A stretch of 21,286 bases of DNA from Acidobacteriaceae bacterium. GTDB lineage: Bacteria > Acidobacteriota > Terriglobia > Terriglobales > Acidobacteriaceae. The position numbers and the translations under genes are program-made. The stretch covers positions 1-21,286 of the forward strand of contig DAHXOQ010000019.1 of assembly GCA_027364815.1 (NCBI GenBank). The letters run 5' to 3'. The notes under the pieces were generated by a model, which had not been told where the DNA came from, made no database searches, and worked only from the letters and a program-made list of their open reading frames with translations. Shown in pieces: positions 7,115 to 15,490 of the stretch (positions are counted from its first letter, which is position 1; every line of letters begins with the position of its first letter).

Positions 7115-9010
7115 ATGGCATTGATTGCGCCTGTTATCAATATGTTGTTTGGCCGCCCGCTGGCTACAAGCGAAGAACGCGCCGAGCAGATTGGGCCAGT
7201 GGCAGGAATTCCTGTCTTTGGATTGGATGCACTGAGCTCTGCTGCATACGGACCTGAAGCCGCACTGACGCTCCTGATTCCGTTGAGCCTGGCCGGCATT
7301 CATTACATCGTGCCGATCAGCGTTGCGATTGTGGTGCTGCTGATTATTGTCTACTTCAGTTACCGGCAGACGATTGAGTCTTACCCGCACGGCGGCGGGT
7401 CGTTCACCGTGGCGAGCGAAAATCTGGGCGACAAAGCGGGGCTGCTGGCGGCTGCGGCGCTGATGATTGATTACACGCTCACGGCGGCTGTGGGAATTTC
7501 TGCTGGCGTCGGCGCGCTGATCTCGGCGGCGCCGAGCCTGCAACCACATACGCTCTGGCTGTGCCTGGGTGTGCTCGCGCTATTGACGCTGGTGAATATG
7601 CGCGGCGTGCACGATACAGGCGTGGTCTTCATGATTCCAACATACATTTTTGTGGGTACGCTGCTGGTTGTGATTGGCGTGGGTGGATGGCATGTGATTC
7701 ACGCTTCAGTTGCGCAGCCGTTGATGCCTGCGTCGCAGTTGCCTGCCGTTCCTGCGGCTACACTGCTCTTGTCGAAGTGGACTCTGCTTTGGCTGCTGAT
7801 AAAGGTTTTTGCATCCGGTTGCACGGCGATGACCGGCGTGGAGGCGGTGAGCAATGGCGTGATGGCCTTCCGTGCGCCGGCGCCAAAAAACGCGAAGTCG
7901 ACGCTGACGATCATCATTGCGCTTTTGGCTATTTTGCTGTTGGGGATTGCGATGCTCTGCAGGTCGTATGGAATTGCGGCGACGAATCCCTATGGGCCGG
8001 GTTATGAGAGCGTGCTCTCGATGCTGACGCGCGCGGTGATGGGGCATGGGTGGTTTTATTACCTGACAATCGGGTCGGTGCTGATCGTGCTGGCGCTCTC
8101 GGCCAATACGGCATTTGCGGATTTTCCGCGCCTGACGCGCGCGATTGCGCTGAACAATTATCTGCCGCACATTTTTTTACTGCGTGGGCGAAGGCTGCGC
8201 TACTCGTGGGAAATCTATGTTCTGGTGGCGCTGACGGCGATTCTGCTGATCACCTTTGGCGGCGTAACGGACCGTCTGATTCCGCTCTATGCAATTGGCG
8301 CGTTCATGGCGTTCACGCTCTCGCAAGCGGGGATGGTGGTGCACTGGCACAAGCAGGGTAAAGCGCGCGGACGCATGTTTGTGAATGGAATCGGCGCGGT
8401 GGCGACGGGATTGACGACGTTGGTGGTGCTCGTCGCGAAGTTCGTCGAAGGCGCGTGGATTACGGCACTGCTGATTCCAATCATGATCATTGTGATGCGC
8501 ATGGTGCGGAAGCATTATGACCGCGTGGCGAAGGAGATTGATCTTGACCGGCCGATTTTTTCTGCGGCAATTACTCAGCCTATCGTGGTGCTGCCGATTG
8601 ACCGCTGGAGCCGCATCAGCGAAAAGGCGCTTTCTTTTGCGCTCTCTATGAGCTCGGATATTCGTTGCCTGCATGTTCAAACGGGCGAAGAGCCGGATGA
8701 GATTCAGACAGATTGGGAGGCGAAGATTGCAGCTCCGCTGCGCGCGGCAGGTAAACCGGTGCCTAAACTCATTGTGCAAGTCTCACCGTATCGATACATT
8801 ATTCAACCAACGGTGGATTATGTGCTGGCGGTCGAGAAGGAGAGCGAGTTTCACAAGGTGTGCGTGCTGGTACCTGAGCTCGTTGTGCGGCACTGGTGGG
8901 AGAATATGCTGCACAATCGCCGCGCCGATTTGCTCAAAGTGATTCTGCTGATGAAAGGAAATCGCCGCATTATCGTCATCAATATTCCCTGGTATCTGGA
9001 GCGTGATTAG
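7115..9010 (+). CDS. APC-superfamily permease of the KimA/YdaO type (probable potassium importer)
   Basis: 631 residues from the ATG at 7115 (AAAGGAA about 10 bases upstream); an earlier in-frame ATG at 6980 lies inside the preceding gene and is rejected. About twelve membrane segments fill residues 40-450, followed by a soluble tail of about 170 residues with a USP-like look. It resembles Bacillus KimA (YdaO), a proton-coupled potassium importer controlled by c-di-AMP: FGRPL near the start, LDALSSAAYGPE (37-48), SYRQTIESYPHGGGSF (82-97), SENLGDKAGL and IDYTLTAAVGISAG (118-131). From memory of KimA, Asp36, Tyr43, Tyr118 and Thr121 line the ion site; Asp38, Tyr45, Tyr120 and Thr123 match here, while KimA Ser125 is Gly127. 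Databases may call it an amino acid permease. Potassium as substrate is inferred. Confidence 0.87.
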   Translation: MALIAPVINMLFGRPLATSEERAEQIGPVAGIPVFGLDALSSAAYGPEAALTLLIPLSLAGIHYIVPISVAIVVLLIIVYFSYRQTIESYPHGGGSFTVASENLGDKAGLLAAAALMIDYTLTAAVGISAGVGALISAAPSLQPHTLWLCLGVLALLTLVNMRGVHDTGVVFMIPTYIFVGTLLVVIGVGGWHVIHASVAQPLMPASQLPAVPAATLLLSKWTLLWLLIKVFASGCTAMTGVEAVSNGVMAFRAPAPKNAKSTLTIIIALLAILLLGIAMLCRSYGIAATNPYGPGYESVLSMLTRAVMGHGWFYYLTIGSVLIVLALSANTAFADFPRLTRAIALNNYLPHIFLLRGRRLRYSWEIYVLVALTAILLITFGGVTDRLIPLYAIGAFMAFTLSQAGMVVHWHKQGKARGRMFVNGIGAVATGLTTLVVLVAKFVEGAWITALLIPIMIIVMRMVRKHYDRVAKEIDLDRPIFSAAITQPIVVLPIDRWSRISEKALSFALSMSSDIRCLHVQTGEEPDEIQTDWEAKIAAPLRAAGKPVPKLIVQVSPYRYIIQPTVDYVLAVEKESEFHKVCVLVPELVVRHWWENMLHNRRADLLKVILLMKGNRRIIVINIPWYLERD

Positions 9011-9105
9011 ATTGAGGCTGAATTGGGCGCTGAATCATGCGCGGGGAAACGATTCCCGGGTTGAGTGCGTCCTTTATACAAGAGTCATGGCTTCCCTTGA
9101 GGCAA

Positions 9106-10932
9106 ATGAGCCGTCCTTATAGGCTGGTGAATGTGAACGATAGAAGCAATCGCAGAGGATTCTCTCCCGTCGGAGTTATCCGGTGGTCGATTGCTTTTTT
9201 GTTTTTGTCATTTTCATTGCTTCAAAACAACGCGCAGGAACCTCAGCAACAGACTGACGTTCAACAAGCTCAGTCGCAGACACAGCCATCTCAAACGCCG
9301 CAAACACCTGCCCAGCGGACTGCTGTTCGCGGAATGGTGATCAACTCAGCCACGGGCGAGCCCCTCGCGCGCGCCCTTGTTGCCATTGAGGGCGACGCAA
9401 ATTCGGCAAAACTCACTGACGGCGAGGGTCGATTTGAATTTGCGAATCTGGCTGCCGGGCCGCAGGTTTTTTCAATTAAAAAGCCCGGCTTCAGCGGCGA
9501 AAATTCTGGCGTTGATCGCGGCGTCGATTTGATCATGGGAGGCGAACTTGAGCGCAACGTGATTGTGACGCCGGATATGGGCGAGCTGACCTTCGCGCTG
9601 ACTCCAGACTCGGCGATACGCGGTCATATTGAGCTTTCGACGGGCGATCCTGCTGAGAACATCATCGTGCAGCTGATTAGAAAAAATATTGTCAATGGGC
9701 GCGCGCAATGGAGCGACGTTGCGACAACGAAAACAAACAGCAGCGGCAACTATCGATTCGCAGGGCTATCCACGGGCACTTACATGCTGCACACTTTGCC
9801 ATCGAAGGATGCGGAGACAATCGTTGTGGCTTCGAACGATGCAAACTCCATTCACTTGCCCGTGAATGGATTCCCTGCTACTTACTACTCGGAGGCCCAT
9901 GATTTTTTGAGTGGCGCGCAAATTCAGTTGAAGGCCGGTGAAGAGGTACAGGCAAATATGAATCTGACGCTTGAAACTTTTCATCCGGTTGTGGTGAACG
10001 TGCCCCGCGCTGAAGCCCAGGTTGACAAGGCGGCACAAGCGCAAAACTCGCATATGGAGATGATCGCGATCACGGATGAAAGTGGAAATTCAGCGCCGTA
10101 CCAGGCTGATTACAACAAGGAAAAACATCAAATAACCACCCAGCTTCCAGATGGAATTTACATAATGTATCTTTCAGGGCTGGAAAATATGGCGTCGACT
10201 CAGGACGTATCCAGTCATCTTCGAATGGGTGCAATCACCTTTGCCGTGGAAGGCCATGCGGTGAACAATCTGAGTCTGCCGATTGGGCCCGTTGATCCAA
10301 TTACTGTTCATTTGCGATTGCCTGATTCAGTGTTGCGTCAATCCGGCAGCGGCCGAAATGCCGCGCCACCGGTTTTTGTAAATTTCGCCCACGCCAACGG
10401 GCCGGCACAGGATATGTCTCAGTTCGGAAGCGCGATGCTGGAGTCAATCACCTTTATTCCCGGAACTGCGGGCCGTTACTGGGCCAACGCGACTCCGGAG
10501 CGCTCCGGAGTTTGTGTTGGTTCATTCACGGCTGGCGGTGCTGATCTTGCACGCGAGCCGCTGGTACTGAGCCCATCGGCCGCGCCGCCGCCGCTTGAGT
10601 TGACGCTGCGCGATGATTGCGCCAAGTTGACTCTGGATCTTCCCTTTGGTGCGTCATTCATCATGCCCGGCATTGAAACTTCTTATTCCGTTTACGTTGT
10701 GCCCGACTTTGATTCAGCGGCAACTGTGAGTCCAATGACTCTGCGCGCCAGCTCCGGCGCATCGGCGACACTTGAAAGCCTGACCCCGGGCAACTATCAC
10801 ATTTACACCTTCACATCACCGAGAGAATTTGAGTACCACAATCCTCAAGTGCTTCAGGAGTTCACGGGCCAGGCTGTCACGCTGGGACCGTCATCGGCCA
10901 TTGAAGTGGCATTGGAGTTGCCGGAGAAATGA
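9106..10932 (+). CDS. Secreted carboxypeptidase-regulatory-like domain protein, first of a tandem pair
   Basis: About 608 residues from the ATG at 9106 (GAGG only 3 bases upstream). An alternative ATG at 9037 lacks a ribosome binding site, so the start is uncertain. A hydrophobic segment (RWSIAFLFLSFSLLQNNAQ) serves as a signal peptide or anchor, followed by a Gln/Thr/Pro-rich linker. Two CarboxypepD_reg-like beta-sandwich domains follow. The first has VRGMVINSATGEPLARALV and LTDGEGRFEFANLAAG. The second has IRGHIELSTGDPAENIIVQL and NSSGNYRFAGLSTGTYML. Then come the motif NGFPATYYSEA and further beta-rich sequence to the end. Such modules are common in acidobacterial envelope proteins, often ahead of TonB-dependent receptors, but no receptor barrel is present. 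The stop overlaps the next start (ATGA). No enzyme motif is visible. Confidence 0.83.
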   Translation: MSRPYRLVNVNDRSNRRGFSPVGVIRWSIAFLFLSFSLLQNNAQEPQQQTDVQQAQSQTQPSQTPQTPAQRTAVRGMVINSATGEPLARALVAIEGDANSAKLTDGEGRFEFANLAAGPQVFSIKKPGFSGENSGVDRGVDLIMGGELERNVIVTPDMGELTFALTPDSAIRGHIELSTGDPAENIIVQLIRKNIVNGRAQWSDVATTKTNSSGNYRFAGLSTGTYMLHTLPSKDAETIVVASNDANSIHLPVNGFPATYYSEAHDFLSGAQIQLKAGEEVQANMNLTLETFHPVVVNVPRAEAQVDKAAQAQNSHMEMIAITDESGNSAPYQADYNKEKHQITTQLPDGIYIMYLSGLENMASTQDVSSHLRMGAITFAVEGHAVNNLSLPIGPVDPITVHLRLPDSVLRQSGSGRNAAPPVFVNFAHANGPAQDMSQFGSAMLESITFIPGTAGRYWANATPERSGVCVGSFTAGGADLAREPLVLSPSAAPPPLELTLRDDCAKLTLDLPFGASFIMPGIETSYSVYVVPDFDSAATVSPMTLRASSGASATLESLTPGNYHIYTFTSPREFEYHNPQVLQEFTGQAVTLGPSSAIEVALELPEK

Positions 10933-12632
10933 CGCACGCAAACTTCCATCTCCGTCGCATTCTTGCTATGCGCCCGCTGATTCTGTTCGCGACAGTTGCA
11001 TTTTTTGCTTCAGCGCAATCCGCTCCGCGCTACGCTACGCCTAAACCAACTACACCGAACAAATATCGCATCGCCGGAACGCTGATCAATGCCGTCACTG
11101 AAGAGCCTATTCAGCGCGCCACAATTTCACTTCTTGCCGAGAGTGACAGCCACACGTTGGCGACTACGCTTACGGACAGTGAGGGGCACTTTGCGATTGA
11201 GGATCTCGACGCCGCCAAGTATCAACTGACCGCGGCCAAGCGCGGCTACCGGACTACTTTTTTTGATGAACATGAGGAGTACAGTTCGGCGATAGTAACG
11301 GGATCAAAGACCGGGTCAGAGGTCTACCTCGACGTTGAGCATCTGACATTTCGCATGACACCGGGAGGGTTGATTCACGGCGTGGTGATGGTGGATACCG
11401 GCGAGCCGGTGGCCGATGCGACGGTGCGGCTTTACCCGCGCAGCCATGATCACGGAACCGGAGTGCGTATTACCTCGCCAATATCAGAGAAGACGGATGA
11501 TACAGGCGCGTACGAGTTCGGCAGCCTGGCGCCGGGCGATTACATGCTTGCCGTTACGGCCACGCCCTGGTATGCGCAGGCACGCAGCATCATGAATCGT
11601 CCAGTTGATGACAGCGCAGAAACGAACAACGCGCTTGATGTGACCTATCCAGTCACTTACTACGACTCGACGACAGATGAATCAGCGGCGACGGCGATCA
11701 ACATCACAGGCGGCAATCATGTAGAGGCGAACATCACGCTGTATGCGGTTCCGGCGCTGCATTTGACGCTGACAGATGAGCAGTTGCGCACGATGGCCAT
11801 GAGTGATTCGTATTCACCGCCGCAACTGACGCAGCTGATTTTTGGCGCCCCGGCAGAGAATGAAATTCTGGTTCCCGAAAGTGCGCACGGGCGTGCGCCC
11901 TCGGAGTTCACCGGCATAGCGCCGGGCCGCTATACGCTTCAAGATGGCAATCCGCCGCGCACGGTGACTATGGACATTCAGAACAGCGAGCAGATTGACG
12001 CATCGAGTGGACAGGAATCGATCACCGTCAGTGGAACTCTATTTTCGGCTTCAGAAAAACCGTTGCCAGATCCGCTGACTCTGGCGCTTGAAGAAACCGG
12101 CAGCTCGCAGCCGATTGAACCGATTCGCACGGTGAGCGAGAAGGGGCGCTTCTCGTTTAACGATGTTCCACCGGGACACTGGACGCTATGGGCGGCAAGT
12201 GGTGAGAAGAACATTGCAACACTCGCCATCACCATCAACGGCAAAAGCACACCGGGCGGCGACATCAACGTGCAGGACAAATCACTAAGAATGGATGTGA
12301 CTCTGGCCCAGGGACTGGTGAAGGTGAATGGCCTGGTGCTCAAGGATGGCAAGGGATTTCCGGGAGCAATGGTGGTGCTGGTGCCGCAAAATCCCGCCGC
12401 GTTGCATGCGCTGGTGCGCAGAGACCAATCGGACTCCGATGGGAGCTTCAGTCTGAAAGATGTTGCGCCGGGCCGGTACATTATTTTGGCGATTGAGGAC
12501 GGCTGGAGCCTGGATTGGGCGAAAGCTGGCGTACTTGACCGCTATCTTTCCGGCGGCGTGCCCGTCACACTGAAGAACACACAGAGCGGCGATGTGCAGC
12601 TTGATCAACCGATTCAGTTGCAGCAACGTTAA
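10929..12632 (+). CDS. Secreted carboxypeptidase-regulatory-like domain protein, second of a tandem pair
   Basis: 567 residues. The ATG shares bases with the previous stop (ATGA), which suggests translational coupling; an internal ATG at residue 14 (MRPLILFATVAFFASAQ) would also give a clean signal peptide. Its order of parts repeats the upstream protein. The first module has YRIAGTLINAVTEEPIQRAT and LTDSEGHFAIEDLDAAKYQL. The second has IHGVVMVDTGEPVADATVRL and DDTGAYEFGSLAPGDYML. It then carries the matching motif YPVTYYDSTTDE followed by ITGGNHVEANITLYAVP. A last CarboxypepD_reg module sits near the C-terminus (KVNGLVLKDGKGFPGAMVVL, then DSDGSFSLKDVAPGRYIILA). The two genes look like diverged duplicates. 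Function is unknown; a structural or binding role in the envelope is an inference. Confidence 0.83.
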   Translation: MTHANFHLRRILAMRPLILFATVAFFASAQSAPRYATPKPTTPNKYRIAGTLINAVTEEPIQRATISLLAESDSHTLATTLTDSEGHFAIEDLDAAKYQLTAAKRGYRTTFFDEHEEYSSAIVTGSKTGSEVYLDVEHLTFRMTPGGLIHGVVMVDTGEPVADATVRLYPRSHDHGTGVRITSPISEKTDDTGAYEFGSLAPGDYMLAVTATPWYAQARSIMNRPVDDSAETNNALDVTYPVTYYDSTTDESAATAINITGGNHVEANITLYAVPALHLTLTDEQLRTMAMSDSYSPPQLTQLIFGAPAENEILVPESAHGRAPSEFTGIAPGRYTLQDGNPPRTVTMDIQNSEQIDASSGQESITVSGTLFSASEKPLPDPLTLALEETGSSQPIEPIRTVSEKGRFSFNDVPPGHWTLWAASGEKNIATLAITINGKSTPGGDINVQDKSLRMDVTLAQGLVKVNGLVLKDGKGFPGAMVVLVPQNPAALHALVRRDQSDSDGSFSLKDVAPGRYIILAIEDGWSLDWAKAGVLDRYLSGGVPVTLKNTQSGDVQLDQPIQLQQR

Positions 12633-12667
12633 ATCGGCTTGAATGCACACGGGAGATCTGCGATATT

Positions 12668-12705
12668 CACCTGTTTGAGGCTTCGTTGCTTCGTGGAAGC
12701 AGGTG
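12668..12705. repeat. Imperfect inverted repeat upstream of the beta-barrel gene
   Basis: CACCTG (12668-12673) pairs with CAGGTG (12700-12705), with an inner CTTC (12681-12684) and GAAG (12696-12699). It lies between the CarboxypepD_reg pair and the outer-membrane gene. No T-tract follows. It could be an operator or an mRNA hairpin; the evidence is structural only. Confidence 0.3.
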
Positions 12706-12762
12706 TGACCAGTTAGTCTATAGATGTACGGGAATCACCCCCGCTGAGGAGAGTTTCAGTTG

Positions 12763-13374
12763 ATGAGGAAGTTTGCCTTTGTTTTTCCAGCCGTTTTTCT
12801 AATGTTGCTTTTTACCCTCAGTGCCCAAGCGCAGAGTTCAGCCTCTGTAGATGCTGCCGATACCAACGTGAAGCCCTCACGCTACGATATTTTTGTCGGG
12901 CCGGCAGTTACATCGCAAAACCAGCTTGTTCACTCGCACGGCCTTCTGCTTGGTTTTCAGGCAGGCGTGACACGCAACTGGGGCAAGTACTTCGGCATCA
13001 ATGCGCAAGTCTCGAATATGAGTTACAGCCTTGCTTCGACGAACCAAAGCGTGACAGGGATCAGCCCCAACTACACGCAGATTCTTGCAGGCCCGGATGT
13101 GCATGCGACGCTCTATGAGCGTGTCTCCGGCGGCGTGCATTTGCTGGTCGGCATCTCGCACACAGGCGGCTCAGGTTTTGTGGGCACTCCGAATATTTCC
13201 ATTTCAAACGACATTGGAGCTTACATGCAGTACAAGCTCACTCCGCGTTTTTCTATCAGATTAGGCGGTGACCGCGTAGCTACCTCATTTGTCGAGGGCG
13301 CCGCAAATCTCGGTTACACTCCGCACCGCTACTCGAATGTGCAGAGCGCTATCGGAGTTGTTTACCACTTCTAA
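12763..13374 (+). CDS. Small outer-membrane beta-barrel protein
   Basis: 203 residues from the ATG at 12763, with an excellent GAGGAGAG site 9 bases upstream; the in-frame TTG just before it is not needed. The signal peptide MRKFAFVFPAVFLMLLFTLS ends AQA before QSSA. The mature chain shows alternating amphipathic strands (YDIFVGPAV, GLLLGFQAGVTRNWG, FGINAQVSNMSYSLA, TQILAGPDVHATLY, GGVHLLVGISHT, DIGAYMQYKLTPRFSIRLGGDRV, NVQSAIGVVYHF) and ends in Phe, the usual signal for BAM-dependent insertion. This fits an eight-strand OmpA/OmpW-type barrel. No periplasmic OmpA peptidoglycan-binding domain is present. A specific role cannot be told. It is the last plus-strand gene before a convergent gene block. 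Confidence 0.82.
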   Translation: MRKFAFVFPAVFLMLLFTLSAQAQSSASVDAADTNVKPSRYDIFVGPAVTSQNQLVHSHGLLLGFQAGVTRNWGKYFGINAQVSNMSYSLASTNQSVTGISPNYTQILAGPDVHATLYERVSGGVHLLVGISHTGGSGFVGTPNISISNDIGAYMQYKLTPRFSIRLGGDRVATSFVEGAANLGYTPHRYSNVQSAIGVVYHF

Positions 13375-13390
13375 CCTTTCTGAAGGATTA

Positions 13391-13429
13391 AAAAAGCGGC
13401 CGATGCGAAATTCGCATCGGCCGTTTCAT
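13391..13429 (-). terminator. Strong bidirectional hairpin terminator
   Basis: A perfect 13-base inverted repeat: the left arm is 13397-13409 (CGGCCGATGCGAA), the centre is one A, and the right arm is 13411-13423. On the minus strand it is followed by CTTTTTTAATCC, a full T-tract; on the plus strand by the weaker TTTCATT. It can therefore end the beta-barrel gene from the left. Its best orientation is for transcription from the right, where only the acs remnant now sits. Confidence 0.87.
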
Positions 13430-13462
13430 TGCATTAAATTAGAAATTTTTTCCTGAAGTCGT

Positions 13463-13564
13463 TTAGCCCTCTTCTACCTCGCGCAACTTGGCAATGACAG
13501 TGAAGTCCTCAAGCATGGAGGTGTTGCCATTGATGAAGCCGTGTGTGTCTAGCTCGCGCAGCAG
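13463..13564 (-). pseudogene. Remnant of the 3' end of an acetyl-CoA synthetase gene
   Basis: Read on the minus strand, this stretch encodes 33 residues plus a TAA stop that align without gaps to the C-terminus of the acs gene at 15491-17260: LLRELDTHGFINGNTS against LLRELATHGSIKGDTT, then LEDFTVIAKLREVEEG against LEDFTVIAKLREAEEG. By hand count, 26 of 33 residues are identical. Upstream (13565 to about 13618) the frame stays open but the resemblance ends. The rest of the gene, about 620 codons, is missing. It keeps its own stop and a T-tailed hairpin just downstream, so it looks like the true end of a former acs copy. Confidence 0.85.
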
Positions 13565-13632
13565 ATGGCCTTTGTCGTGTTTACTTTTGGCAGTTAAGGA
13601 CCAGGTTTCAGATCTTAAGGCCCTGAGGGAGG

Positions 13633-13665
13633 AAAACGGCCGGCGCTCTATACGCCAACCGTTTT
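13633..13665. terminator. Compound hairpin, possible terminator
   Basis: AAAACGG (13633-13639) pairs with CCGTTTT (13659-13665), and inside it GGCG (13642-13645) pairs with CGCC (13653-13656) around a 7-base loop. On the plus strand the T-run continues as GATTT. It lies between the acs remnant and the GDSL esterase gene and could end leftward transcription of the latter. Confidence 0.5.
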
Positions 13666-13716
13666 GATTTCAAGAAATGAATCGTCAATTTCCACTTTCA
13701 TTCAATTCAATAGACA

Positions 13717-13759
13717 ATCCGGGTGAATCGCAAGGTCATAGCATAAGTTCATCCCGGAT
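13717..13759. repeat. Inverted repeat just after the GDSL esterase gene
   Basis: ATCCGGGTGAA (13717-13727) pairs with TTCATCCCGGAT (13748-13759), with one unpaired T and a 20-base loop, beginning about 22 bases beyond the stop of the GDSL gene. It could act as a transcript-end stem. No clear T-tract follows on the minus strand. Confidence 0.4.
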
Positions 13760-13781
13760 ACCCTGATGAATGCCGCGTTGC

Positions 13782-15056
13782 TTATTGAGCCCAGCCAAAA
13801 CTCTTTATGGACTGCAAAGCGGCACCGGCAATGACCTGGTAGCCAGCTGGGGTGGGATGAACATCGTCGGCAAAGAGCGAAGTCGCCGGATCAAGGCCAT
13901 TAACCAATGTATCTGCATTGCAGAACAAGGATGAATTGCCTAGCGACGACAAAATGGGTCCATAGATATCACAAACCGGCTCTGTTGCATTGGTGAATCC
14001 AAATTGCGACGGATTCGCGACTTCCGCATTGAGCAAGCTGTAGCCGTCGAGTACTTTCACCGGCTGGCCTTGCAGGTCATTGAGCAGACGTTGATTGTAT
14101 ATCTGCACCAGGCTGGAGAGAAAATAACAGGGAGTCAATATCTGAGTGTTGTCACACACATAGCCGTTGGGCGGAGTCTGCGCAGGCGAAGCTCCGGTAA
14201 AAGGCAAGCCGCGGCCAAACGGGGTCAGTGATGAATCCGGCAAGGTGAAAACCAGCACATACGTCGCACCGCTGCTGGTGATGAGTTTTACCTGGGCCGC
14301 CAAGTCGTCCGCCGCCTGCTCCACGGTCGCATCAGCCGTAGCGATGGCCTGCAAAGAAGACATGCCTCCGGCCTCATTGACGGCCAGCGTATCCAAAGCC
14401 ACGAAGATGTCGTTATTGCCCGCCAACACCGTCACCAGTTGGCTGCTGTTGTACTTGCCACCAAACTGCGCGAGATAGCTTTGAACTTGTGCCACCACCG
14501 GAACGGTGAGCGCGCCTGAGGTGTGCCCGATGCCGCTGGGATTGGTAATCATGGAACCGCCCTGCGCGAAGTTGGTGCAGTCGGCAAGTCCTGAAGAAAT
14601 GGGCGCGCTGAAGGCACAGTACGTCGGGGTTGGTGTGGGGCCGGTCTGGCCGAGGTAGAGCACACCCAAAGGAGTACCGTAACCGATCAGGTTTGGCGAC
14701 AAGCCGATACTCAGGTCGCTGGCGAGTATGTTAGTCCAGTTGCCAGTTGCCTCGCCATTAACGGTGAATTGCCCGCCTGCCGGATAAGGCAATCCGGTAA
14801 ACGGAATATTAAACGGAGGCGCACTATAAACGGAGAGCGGTGCAAGGGTATAGGCCCCGTCGTCCGACAAGCTGTCGCCGAAAACCACCAACTGCTTGAA
14901 GCCGCCCGTAGGAGGCGTACTCGGAGCCGTGCTTGCAGTATTCACACTGGTAACGGTTGATTGTGGGGGCACAATACTCTTGGTGCCACCACTACTGCAG
15001 CCTGCTAATGCCATAGAGCAGACCAAAACCAGCGCCATAAAGATACGATTTCGCAT
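13782..15056 (-). CDS. GDSL/SGNH-family esterase or lipase, predicted lipoprotein
   Basis: 424 residues from the ATG at 15056, with AAGGAG 6 bases upstream; the frame extends to 15122 but that start would spoil the signal peptide. MRNRIFMALVLVCSMALAGC is a lipoprotein signal with the lipobox LAGC and lipidated Cys20, so the mature enzyme should be membrane-anchored. A Thr/Ser/Pro linker leads to the catalytic domain. Block I is VVFGDSLSDDGAYT with Ser62 as nucleophile. Block II is NFAQGGS with the oxyanion Gly, and block III is AGNNDIF with the oxyanion Asn. Block V is DDVHPTPAGY with Asp397 and His400 near the C-terminus. The full SGNH set is present, so it should be active on acyl esters. 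The substrate is unknown; relatives include thermolabile-haemolysin-like lipases and autotransporter esterases. It lies between the acs remnant and acs, with no clear functional link. Confidence 0.92.
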   Translation of the reverse strand: MRNRIFMALVLVCSMALAGCSSGGTKSIVPPQSTVTSVNTASTAPSTPPTGGFKQLVVFGDSLSDDGAYTLAPLSVYSAPPFNIPFTGLPYPAGGQFTVNGEATGNWTNILASDLSIGLSPNLIGYGTPLGVLYLGQTGPTPTPTYCAFSAPISSGLADCTNFAQGGSMITNPSGIGHTSGALTVPVVAQVQSYLAQFGGKYNSSQLVTVLAGNNDIFVALDTLAVNEAGGMSSLQAIATADATVEQAADDLAAQVKLITSSGATYVLVFTLPDSSLTPFGRGLPFTGASPAQTPPNGYVCDNTQILTPCYFLSSLVQIYNQRLLNDLQGQPVKVLDGYSLLNAEVANPSQFGFTNATEPVCDIYGPILSSLGNSSLFCNADTLVNGLDPATSLFADDVHPTPAGYQVIAGAALQSIKSFGWAQ

Positions 15057-15490
15057 GAATATCTCCTTAAAAAATCTTTTGCCAACTGACCCGCAGGCGG
15101 ATGTTCCCAAACAGAAAACCATTTAATTCAGTTCACTCTTGGGTAAACAGCATTCCGCAAACAGAGTCTACGGTATAGAAAACACGGGTAACGCTACCAT
15201 ATGCATGAAAGGATTCGCAAGAGTGATTTCTTTTCAGTCCATGGCGAGATGTTTTCCCGCCCTGCCACTGCATCCTTTGAGCGGTTCTCAAATACCAATA
15301 CTCACCAGCATTCTGCAAGGCGGCCTTTTCTTGTTGTAAAGGCCACTTGAATGCACTGGTTTCGGAGTACAGAAATCGAGAAACCGCTTTGGAAGGCATG
15401 CTGCATATCGCACCGCACCATCACGCTGCGTGTTTGCCGTAAGTTAGCCAGCACAACTTTGGCAATGAGCGCGACCTGCGCAAGCTGAAA
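15057..15490. other. Non-coding gap between the acs and GDSL genes
   Basis: About 430 bases holding the ribosome binding site of the GDSL gene (at 15063-15068, minus strand). I see no gene, transposon end or T-tailed hairpin. The open frame at 15133-15399 (minus strand) has no ribosome binding site and no family character. No clear terminator follows the acs stop, unlike the acs remnant. Confidence 0.5.

Noticed and set aside
6619..7549. Two long open frames (226 and 238 residues) on the minus strand
   Set aside because: They lie opposite the NTF2-like and permease genes and are rich in Arg, His, Gln and Ser with no domain pattern, as expected of shadows.
8177..8779. 200-residue open frame on the minus strand
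   Set aside because: Antisense shadow of the permease; the composition (Arg, His, Asn) is not protein-like.
15133..15399. 88-residue open frame in the acs-GDSL gap
   Set aside because: No ribosome binding site and no recognisable similarity. I considered a transposase scrap but saw no motif or inverted ends.
13565..15490. A mobile element carrying the GDSL gene between the acs remnant and acs
   Set aside because: No transposase, terminal inverted repeats or target duplication could be seen; only the acs-end similarity supports a rearrangement.
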